This document shows positions 18,652-27,700 of a DNA stretch of 64,000 bases, piece after piece. Below the pieces are notes generated by a model that had not been told where the DNA came from, made no database searches, and saw only the letters and a program-made list of their open reading frames with translations. The stretch is taken from positions 56,728 to 120,727 of the forward strand of contig JAHQWG010000039.1 in NCBI GenBank assembly GCA_029856045.1. The letters are read 5' to 3'. This DNA is from Promethearchaeia archaeon. Lineage in GTDB: Archaea > Asgardarchaeota > Lokiarchaeia > Sigyniarchaeales > SOKP01. Position 1 is the stretch's first letter. Each line of letters opens with the position of its first letter. A program made the position numbers and the translations under genes.

Positions 18652-20190
18652 TTAACTTGAAGGTGGTGGAATAATTCCATAAGCGCGACCCATCCAATAA
18701 ATGCAATTATATGTTCGACCATCTCCTTCGGTTAAGCCATTTCCCTGACGTCCACCATCTTCTTCAAATGGATTATCACCCCAGAAGTTCCCAGGGTCAT
18801 AATACATCATATCAACTGTGGCAGGTTGCAACCAAAGTTCATCATCAAAATCAATTTCTAGTGAAATAGGTGCATACAGAATCCCTAATGGTCCATTTAG
18901 AATTTCACTCCACTTTTCTGGTGCTGGATTCCTTGTATGCCATGAGGGACGTTCTGTTGCATTAAAGTTTATATATGCTCCCTGTCCCCATTCTATATTA
19001 TTTTGAAACCGCATTAACTGGTCATAGATATCATTTCGAATAGTTAGATTTTCATCTCCCGTCCAAACAAGATAAATCATATTAAAAAAAGCATTACGAT
19101 GATATCTTATGAGCGGATAAGTGCCTTGAATATATTCATTAATAAAATATTGCTTTAAGTTAGGATCTTGTGTAGTCATAATTAAATTGAAGAGGTCCAT
19201 GTGTCCAAAATTCCATCCGTAGTACTCTTCAATTATGTTGAAAGCAGAACCCTCTCCAATACCATTCATATACATGTTTTTAGTTGCATAATAGTGCCAT
19301 AAATCATCATATAATCCAGGATATGCTATTCTACCCAAATTTAATAGAGATAAAATCCATTCTCCTGAGCCTAAGGTTGCTTTCAAGTCAGTTCCGCAAG
19401 GATTCCCATCTCCTCCAATAACCAGCCAGTTGGTTTCTCGAAAACCCTCAATTAATTGAGCGATTAATAGTTTTACACGTTCTTGAACCCATGGGTCATC
19501 ACATAACTGAAGTGCGCGCCCTAAACCAAACAAATAACCGCCCATTTCATCCTTTGAGGTATATAACCTACAGCGCCAGTTTTTATAATCTCCAGAACCA
19601 TTAAAATGCCTTACATGGGGGCTTAGCATCCAGTTGCTGACATGTTCATATCCTGGGATATTTTTATGCTCAGGAGCCCAATAAAATCTTGCCGGTATTC
19701 CCGGATAATCAGGACCAATTCCACCATTGGGAACAGCGAGCATATAAGAGAATCCGGTTAGTAATCCCTTTATTATTTTCAATGCATCTTCCATCATTGT
19801 TTGGTTTCCTTCATCTTTCGTTGCTTTGTATTTAAAGCAATAAGTAGCTAGTGAAGTTCCAGTTGATAACCCAGCATTATCGGTAGAATGGTAATATGCA
19901 GGTATCGTGTAGTTATAATCTGTGAATGTAATTGTTAAGGATAAATTTGAAGCCATATGGTATTGTTCAAATCGATCATCTATTTTTGCAGACCACTGAG
20001 CCATTTTGTTGAAATCGGGCTCAATAAAATCAGTCGTATTTAATCCGATAGTATAAGTAAAGGAGGCTATATCATCCAAAATATAAAATACACCGCCAGC
20101 GTATCCCAAAAATGAACCAAATGGGAGAAAAAATAACAATACTACAAGTAAATTATGTCGTTTTAAATGTTTTCTTGATCGAATTCTCAT
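18652..20190 (-). CDS. Predicted secreted or membrane-anchored protein, possibly an alpha/alpha-barrel hydrolase-like fold
   Basis: N-terminal basic + hydrophobic segment, multiple NxS/T sequons, Trp/Tyr-rich body. Confidence 0.6.
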   Translation of the reverse strand: MRIRSRKHLKRHNLLVVLLFFLPFGSFLGYAGGVFYILDDIASFTYTIGLNTTDFIEPDFNKMAQWSAKIDDRFEQYHMASNLSLTITFTDYNYTIPAYYHSTDNAGLSTGTSLATYCFKYKATKDEGNQTMMEDALKIIKGLLTGFSYMLAVPNGGIGPDYPGIPARFYWAPEHKNIPGYEHVSNWMLSPHVRHFNGSGDYKNWRCRLYTSKDEMGGYLFGLGRALQLCDDPWVQERVKLLIAQLIEGFRETNWLVIGGDGNPCGTDLKATLGSGEWILSLLNLGRIAYPGLYDDLWHYYATKNMYMNGIGEGSAFNIIEEYYGWNFGHMDLFNLIMTTQDPNLKQYFINEYIQGTYPLIRYHRNAFFNMIYLVWTGDENLTIRNDIYDQLMRFQNNIEWGQGAYINFNATERPSWHTRNPAPEKWSEILNGPLGILYAPISLEIDFDDELWLQPATVDMMYYDPGNFWGDNPFEEDGGRQGNGLTEGDGRTYNCIYWMGRAYGIIPPPSS

Positions 20191-20402
20191 TTTTTATACA
20201 CAAGATTACATTAAATAAAAGATTGGATTTATAATTATATAAATTTTAAATTTTAGATTTGTTAATTTAGAATAATTATTAAAGAGATTTTTTACAATAT
20301 TTTTAAAAATGTAAGTTAAAAATTAAAAATAATTCATAAAAAAAGAAATTATTTTAAAAAAGAGGATTTTCAGAATTATAAATCTTATTTAAAACAGCCT
20401 CT

Positions 20403-21074
20403 TTAAGTATTTAGTAAATATTTTATTGAAAAACCAGCTATATTTGAAAGATATTTAATTAATTTATCATCTGTATCAAATAATTTCATTAAAGATAAAT
20501 GATGAAATATAATCGCATTAAGAAGATTAAAAAGAAATATAAATACTTCAATCAATTTTTCTTCAGGTATTACACTAAAGTCTTTATTTATCATTCTTAA
20601 TTTTTGCGCTAGATCTTTAAAAATTTTAAAAATACCTTTTTTATGTGCTTCGAGTAATGTTTTATCAGATTGAATAGCAGATCTAAATGCTATATTATAT
20701 CCCTTATTTTCCTCATGATTTTTAAATAAATCAAAAATGAAATTATTAAGAAATTCTATGGTATTTTTATTACTAAGCTCAATTAAATCTTCTCTATCTA
20801 ACATAGTTTCCATTGATTTTTCGAAATATTTTCTTACAATATCTTCTTTACCTTTTGGAAAATATTTATAAATGGTTCCTATACTAAATTTAGCTGCATT
20901 TGCCACATGATTTGTGCTTGTTTTATGATAACCATTTTTTAATACAAGATCAAAAAAGATTTTATAAATTTGATTTATTTTTTTTTGTTTATTTCGAGAA
21001 AATTTTTTTCTTGTCATCATAATAATATAAAATGAGCAATGGCTCATAAATTTTATAAGTAAGCAAATACTCAT
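20403..21074 (-). CDS. TetR-family regulator (true start probably at MMTRKKFSR)
   Basis: HTH GYHKTSTNHVANAAKFSIGTIYKYFPKGKEDI. Confidence 0.85.
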   Translation of the reverse strand: MSICLLIKFMSHCSFYIIMMTRKKFSRNKQKKINQIYKIFFDLVLKNGYHKTSTNHVANAAKFSIGTIYKYFPKGKEDIVRKYFEKSMETMLDREDLIELSNKNTIEFLNNFIFDLFKNHEENKGYNIAFRSAIQSDKTLLEAHKKGIFKIFKDLAQKLRMINKDFSVIPEEKLIEVFIFLFNLLNAIIFHHLSLMKLFDTDDKLIKYLSNIAGFSIKYLLNT

Positions 21075-21107
21075 TTATTTAAATATTAATTAAAACAGTT
21101 TAAAAAA

Positions 21108-21983
21108 ATGCCCCAAGGAGATTTAATAAAATTTCATAGATCAAATCATCAGAATGATCTTGATGTTCTCGAAGGTCTAATTTATCCTATATTTTCTAAG
21201 AAAAACAAAAAAAATAAGCAACATTGGAAGGAAATCCGCTCATTATTATTATCTTCCATGAAATGTGCTAAGGTTAATAAATTTAAAAGAACTATATTTT
21301 GGTTTTATGTAAATAGAACAATAACTAAAGGCTTGAAAAAAGGAAAACGATTTATTGAGGTTGAACATATACTACGAAAATTTATTAGAAAATACGTGGA
21401 TCATGAAAAAGATCGAAAGATCAATGCAATCAAACGCGCAAAAAGGAGTTTTGAAAAAGTTAAAGACTACATCGTAGGAGATAGGATACTAGATCTTGGT
21501 GCAGGAGATGGATTTTTGTCTTTAGAAATAAAAGAACAACTTGGAAAAGAAGTTGTGCTTATTGATATTGTAGATTACAATTATACAGACCTTCCATTAA
21601 TTTTGTACAATCCAGATGGAGAGATACCGTTAGCAGATGAGGGAGTAGATACTACCATTCTTTATACTGTTTTACATCATGCGGATAATCCAGAATATTT
21701 ATTAAAGGAAGCAGTGAGAGTAACGAAACATCGCTTAGTAATTTTAGAAGCATATGCTGAGGATGACGATATAAGAGTGACCAATAGCTTTTTCGATTGG
21801 TTTTACAATCGAGTAATTGGGGATGAAGATATCAATGTTCCTCTTAATTTTCGCAATCTGGACGGATGGGAAAAAATTTTGAAAAAATATGGATTTGAAG
21901 TGATTGAAAGTAAATATATTGGACTTGATGAACCTATTGTACCAGAATATAAAGTAATTATTATAGCTAAACATGCCAATTAA
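21108..21983 (+). CDS. Class I SAM-dependent methyltransferase
   Basis: DRILDLGAGDGFLSLEI, VDTTILYTVLHHADNPEYLLKEAVRV. Confidence 0.88.
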   Translation: MPQGDLIKFHRSNHQNDLDVLEGLIYPIFSKKNKKNKQHWKEIRSLLLSSMKCAKVNKFKRTIFWFYVNRTITKGLKKGKRFIEVEHILRKFIRKYVDHEKDRKINAIKRAKRSFEKVKDYIVGDRILDLGAGDGFLSLEIKEQLGKEVVLIDIVDYNYTDLPLILYNPDGEIPLADEGVDTTILYTVLHHADNPEYLLKEAVRVTKHRLVILEAYAEDDDIRVTNSFFDWFYNRVIGDEDINVPLNFRNLDGWEKILKKYGFEVIESKYIGLDEPIVPEYKVIIIAKHAN

Positions 21984-22190
21984 TAAATCTAATATTAAAT
22001 TAGACGAGAATTATCGAAAAAAAAAGAGACCTATGAATTTAGATTTATCAGGGTTAATATTATTCTTTCTTCAATAATGCTTGTAGGATTAATTAATACT
22101 CTAGGTTTTGAAGAAATAAATAAATTTTTTTTTCCGTTATCTTCAATATTATTTTTAGCAATAGGGATAATTATTAAAAAGATGAGATAG
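21973..22190 (+). pseudogene. Small membrane-protein gene with an apparent frameshift at an A9 run
   Basis: MPINKSNIKLDENYRKKK in one frame, then ETYEFRFIRVNIILSSIMLVGLINTLGFEEINKFFFPLSSILFLAIGIIIKKMR* in another. Confidence 0.45.
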
Positions 22191-22275
22191 AAAGTAAATA
22201 TTAAAAATGTGAAAATTCAAATAATAATTGTTCTAAGAATAATATTTAGTTAAAAATATTTAAAAGGTTTTTAGA

Positions 22276-23052
22276 GTGTTTTTTCAAGTTAGTCAGTTGG
22301 CTCACGTTTCCGGGATAACTGCACTTATATCTAACTTTGCGGCTTTACTTTTAGCGGGAATTATATTTATTAAAGCATATAATGAGAAATCTCGAATTTT
22401 GTTTGAATTTGCTTTATGTGTAATGTTCACGTCTTCACCATGGTATCCAAGTGGATTCGGATATCTTAATCTTTTAATTACTGGTTCTCCACTTCCATAT
22501 GATATTTATATTATAATTGGAAATCTTTTACTTCCTCTCGCAATAATCTTCTGGCTTGATATATATCTTACGACAGTTAAACCAAGAAAGAGAAAGTTAA
22601 TATTAAGTATATATGTTATATTTTCGCTAATTTTCTGGATATATTCTTTTTATTTCTTATATTTTTCTCCAAATTCTCCTGTTGAAGAGATGTTAGGAAT
22701 AATAGATGACCCAACAAATCCATTTGATATTGATTATAAAGGATTTGTTTTAGTGTATTTAGCAGTTAGTATATTTACATCATGTGCAACCGGCTTTCAT
22801 TTTGCTGCAAAATCTTTAAAAATAGAAGAAAAAGAAATCCAATGGAAGGGGAGATTTTTATTAATCGCATTTTTATGCTTCGGTATAGGTGCTATCGCAG
22901 ATTCAGTTATTCCAATGAATGAGATCTCATTGGTGATTTTCAGAATAATATTAATTTTAGCAAATTTGTTTTTCTATATCGGTTTTATTCTGCCTAAGTG
23001 GATAAAAAAGATTATCTTTCGTGAAAATAAAACCCTGACAGTCGGAATATAA
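22276..23052 (+). CDS. Integral membrane protein, about 7 TM segments
   Basis: Regularly spaced hydrophobic segments in 258 aa. Confidence 0.7.
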   Translation: MFFQVSQLAHVSGITALISNFAALLLAGIIFIKAYNEKSRILFEFALCVMFTSSPWYPSGFGYLNLLITGSPLPYDIYIIIGNLLLPLAIIFWLDIYLTTVKPRKRKLILSIYVIFSLIFWIYSFYFLYFSPNSPVEEMLGIIDDPTNPFDIDYKGFVLVYLAVSIFTSCATGFHFAAKSLKIEEKEIQWKGRFLLIAFLCFGIGAIADSVIPMNEISLVIFRIILILANLFFYIGFILPKWIKKIIFRENKTLTVGI

Positions 23053-23151
23053 ATTTTTATTGAATTTGAGATTTTTTTTTATTATATATTAAATTTCATT
23101 AATGAATTTTACATTTTAAAATGAAAGAGAATTTTTTGGGCATAAAATGAA

Positions 23152-23526
23152 ATGCGACTAAATAAAAAATTTTTAAAAGAATTTCAGGATTACGATTTTT
23201 CCCTAATAAAAGAAAAGGATATATTTTTAGTGGGATCAGCAAGGTTTCATGATTATTTCGTTAAAATTGAGTCGATCTTACAAATAAAATATAAAAAATT
23301 AGTTTCTATTGCCTCGGTGGATGGACTCTTGAATAAAGATATGTTTTCAGAAGATGAATGGGAAATTTTACAAGACATTGCATTTTCTAAATTAAAAGAT
23401 CAGAAAGCAATTTTAGTTTTAGATATAAATGGTTATATTGGAGATCATACAAAACAAGAGATAAAATTCTTTCAGAATGAAATACATAGACCTATATATT
23501 ATTTATCACGATTAAGAATTTCTTAA
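23152..23526 (+). CDS. Nucleoside 2-deoxyribosyltransferase-like small protein
   Basis: IFLVGSARFHDYF ... AILVLDINGYIGDHTKQEIKFFQNEIHRPIYYLS, similar to NDT-like GYIGxxTxxEIxxA..xxxPIxYL. Confidence 0.5.
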   Translation: MRLNKKFLKEFQDYDFSLIKEKDIFLVGSARFHDYFVKIESILQIKYKKLVSIASVDGLLNKDMFSEDEWEILQDIAFSKLKDQKAILVLDINGYIGDHTKQEIKFFQNEIHRPIYYLSRLRIS

Positions 23527-23636
23527 TTTTTAAGAGGAAGTTTTAGTAATATCTGGATATTCCTTTTTTTTTTTTAGTAATTTAAATATTTAGAATTAGA
23601 ACTAGACTAATTCATACATAATAGATTTTTGGATAT

Positions 23637-24392
23637 TTGATGATTAAGGATATTTTTATTATAAAGGATGGAGTTCCCCTATTAACTGAGCAATGTCCAA
23701 AAGTAAATGGGATCCTAAGTAAAAATGATAATGCACTTATGATTTCTGGGTTTTTCTCAGCCTTGGATTCTCTATCGGACCAATTTCAAGATTTTGGAAA
23801 TATTAGTGAATTAAAATTATCTAATGATATGAAATTATCTTTTATGAGGGACCCCAAAATCGATAATTTAATCTATATAGCATCAACAGATACAAAAAGT
23901 GATGAGAAATCAGTTAAAAAAATATTAAAAAAAATATCTTCTTCATTTTCAAATAAATATAATGCTGATATGTTAGAAAAATGGAGTGGTAAGCGAGCTG
24001 ATTTTAAAGAATTTAAAGAAGAATTAGAAAAAATTTATTCTTATGATGATAATTTAGAAGAGTCTAATAATAATCAAGATATGGAAGAAAAACTGGATGT
24101 TCAGAAAAATCACGAAGAAAATGTTAATGAAGATAAAAATGAACAAGTTATTGAAGTAAAAACTCCCCCTAAAAAAAACTCATTTTCAAATGCCAAACCA
24201 ATATTAAGAATTAAATCAAATTTAAATCCAGAAAGGTTTTTAACTGGAGAAAAGGCTATTAATATCATTAAAGAGATAAATGGAAACAGAACTGTTGCTG
24301 ATATCTCCAGTAAATTACAATACGATGAAAAGGAAGTTTTTAATATATGTAAAAATCTCATGAAAATGGGATTAATGTCATTTTGTATGTAA
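23637..24392 (+). CDS. Longin/roadblock-like N-terminal domain with C-terminal wHTH-like domain
   Basis: FIIKDGVPLL..ALMISGFFSALDSLSDQF resembles the 29492-31489 C-terminus; tail INIIKEINGNRTVADISSKLQYDEKEVFNICKNLMKMGLM. Confidence 0.5.
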   Translation: MMIKDIFIIKDGVPLLTEQCPKVNGILSKNDNALMISGFFSALDSLSDQFQDFGNISELKLSNDMKLSFMRDPKIDNLIYIASTDTKSDEKSVKKILKKISSSFSNKYNADMLEKWSGKRADFKEFKEELEKIYSYDDNLEESNNNQDMEEKLDVQKNHEENVNEDKNEQVIEVKTPPKKNSFSNAKPILRIKSNLNPERFLTGEKAINIIKEINGNRTVADISSKLQYDEKEVFNICKNLMKMGLMSFCM

Positions 24393-24451
24393 TTTATTGA
24401 TTTTTTTAAATTTGAAAGCTTTATAAAATAAAAACTGCCTGAATATGTTCT

Positions 24452-24735
24452 TTATTTGCTGAATTTTTTTTTAAATTGAAATTTCTCTGGCTTTTTAGAT
24501 AAAGTTTCATAAAGATCTTCGAATTTAAGGTTAAAATATTGTTCTTATTGAAATATTTTATCAAATTCCCAATTTAAATCAATATTTGTTGATTTTTGTT
24601 CAAAAATTTCTACTTCATCTTGATAAATTTTGAAAGATCTTTCAGATTTTAAGAGATAATAAGTGATAATTAAATCACTAATTTTATAACCTGCTCCTCA
24701 AAATGAAACGTTATTTACTGAATCTTTATTTGAAA
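24452..24735 (-). pseudogene. Degraded ORF with in-frame TGA and TAA
   Basis: One minus frame reads SNKDSVNNVSF*GAGYKISDLIITYYLLKSERSFKIYQDEVEIFEQKSTNIDLNWEFDKIFQ*EQYFNLKFEDLYETLSKKPEKFQFKKKFSK*. Confidence 0.5.
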
Positions 24736-24775
24736 AAAAAAAAAATTATTAAAATTAAAATATTTTAATTGAAAG

Positions 24776-27700
24776 TTAGTTTCTAAATTTTATTCTCTTA
24801 GATTTATTAGAAATCACAATTAATCCTATTCCTGCAAGCAGTGAAATAATTATCCAGCCAGCAGGATATCCAGGAATCTCTGGAACACCATCACCATTGC
24901 CATCTCCATCACCATTGCCATCTCCATCACCATTGCCATCTTCTGTTATTAAAAAAAGAATATCATCACTAACTGGGGAAGTCTCTCCTATTGCATTTCG
25001 AAATTTCACATAAATTGAATATTCCGTATTGTTTATAGAGTCCTCTAAATACAACTGTTTTGTTGTAGCATATGACTCCCAACTAGTCCAAGCACCGGTT
25101 GTCCCGTTTCTGAAGCACATTTCTATTGCTCCATCAGCTGAGAGCGTGAGATTTACCAAAGTAGAATTAGTACTCCCATCTCCATTATTTATGATAATGG
25201 ATGGATTCAATGGTGGTGTTAATACCAAATATAAAATGCTATCACTAACTGGGGTGGTATCTCCTATTGCATTTCGAAATTTCACATAAATTGAATATTC
25301 TGTATTATTTGTAGGTCCTTCTAAATATAATTGTTTTGTTGTAGCATATGACTCCCAACTAGTCCAAGCACCGGTTGTCCCGTTTCTGAAGCACATTTCT
25401 ATTGCTCCATCAGCCGAGAGCGTGAGATTTACCAAAGTAGAATTAGTACTCGCATCTCCATTATTTATGATAATGGATGGATTCAATGGTGGTGTTAATA
25501 CCAAATATAAAATGCTATCACTAACTGGGGAAGTCTCTACTATTGCATTTCGAAATTTCACATAGATTGAATATTCCGTATTGTTTATAGAGTCCTTTAA
25601 ATACAACTGTTTTGTTGTAGCATAAGGTTCCCAACTAGTCCAAGCGCCGATTGTTTCGTTTCTAAAGCACATTTCTATTGCTTCATCAGCCGAGAGTGTG
25701 AGATTCACCAAGGTGGAATTAGTACTTGCATCTCCATTATTTATAATTATGGATGGATTCAATGGAGGTGACACTAATTTTTTATAAAATATATCGTTAT
25801 CCGTTCCCGAACCGCCATAATTCGTAGAATCATGCCACGCAATGTGTACGCTTCCAGAACCACTCGCTGCTATTGTCGGATAATGAGAATTACCAGTACT
25901 TTCCATGGTGACCACTTCAGTTATGGTCCAGGCTGAAGTAGTCGCATTCCAGCGCTTATAGAATATATCATGATCAGTTCCCGAATTGCCATAATTCGTA
26001 TAATCCTCCCATGCAATGTGCACGTTTCCAAAATTATCTGCTGTTATTGTCAAATAACCAGAATAATCAGTACTTTCTGTGGAGACCACCTCGGTTGTGG
26101 TCCAAGCTGCCATAGTCGCATTCCAGCGCTTATAAAATATATCCTCATCCGTTCCTGAATCATCATAATTCGTCCCATCATACCACGCAATGTGCACGTT
26201 TCCGATACCGTCCTCTGCGATTGTTGGACGCGAAGAATCATCGGTACTTTCCGTGGAGACCACCTCGGTTGTAGTCCAAACTGCCGTGGTCGCATTCCAG
26301 CGCTTATAAAATATATCATGATCAGTTCCCGAACCGCCATAATTCGTATAATCTTCCCATGTAATGTGCACATTTCCAGAACCGTCCGCTGCTATTGTTG
26401 GATAAAAAGAATCACCAGTGCTTTGCGTGGAGACCACCTCGGTCGTAGTCCAAGCTGCCGTAGTCACATTCCAGCGCTTATAAAATATATCCCAATCCGC
26501 TCCCGAACCGCCATAATTCGTCTCATCCTGCCACACAATGTGCAGGTTTCCAGAACCATCTGCTGTTATTGTTGGATCCCGACAATCACTAGTACTTTCC
26601 GTCGAAATCAATTCAGCTGTGGTCCAAGCTGCCGTAGTTGCATTCCAACATTTATAAAATATATCTAAATTCTTTCCAGAACCACTATAATCATACCATG
26701 CAATGTGCACGTTTCCAGAACCATCCACTGTCATTGTCGGATCCCGACAATTATAAGTGCTTTCCGTGGAGACCACTTCAGTCGTGGTCCAGGTCGCCGT
26801 TGTCGCATTCCAGTGCTTATAAAAGATATCCCAATCCGTTCCCGAACTACCATAATTCGTTTCATCATACCACGCAATGTGCACGTTTCCAGAACCGTCC
26901 ACTGCGATTGTTGGACGCCAAGAGTCATCGGTGCTTTCTGTGGAGACTACTTCGGTTATGGTCCAGGAGAATATAAAATATAGAATGCTATCACCGATTG
27001 GGGAAGTCTCTCCTATTGTATTTCGAAATTTCACATAAATTGAATATTCTGTATTGTCTGCATAGCCTTCTAAATACAATTTTTTTGTTGTAGCATATGG
27101 TTCCCAACTGGTCCAAGCACCAATCGTTCCGTTTCTAAAGCACATTTCTTCGGTTAAATCCGCCGAGAGCGTTAAATTCACTAAAGTAGAATTAGTACTC
27201 ACATCGCCATTATTTATAATTATTGATGGATTCAATGGGATGAATACCAAATATAAAATGCTATCCCCAACTGGAGAAGTCTCTCCTATTGCATTTCGAA
27301 ATTTGACATATATTGAATATTCCGTATTATTTATAGAACCCTCTAAGGACAATTGTTTTTCTGTAGCATAAGATTCCCAACTAGTCCATGCTCCTATCGT
27401 TCCGTTTCTAAAGCACATTTCTTCGGCTAATTCTGCTGAGAGTGTGAGAGTCACTAAGGTGGAATTAGTACTGGCAACTCCGTTATTGATAATTATGGAT
27501 GGATTCAATGGAGTTGATGCTAATTTTTTATAAAATATATCCCTATCTGTTCCTGAACCGTCATAGTTCGTCAGATCATTCCATGCAACGTGTACGTTCC
27601 CGGAACCATCCGTTGCTATTGTTTGATACCAAGAAGCACCTGTACTTTCAGTAGAGACCACCTCGGTTATGGTCCAAGTCTCCGTACCACTGTCCCATCG

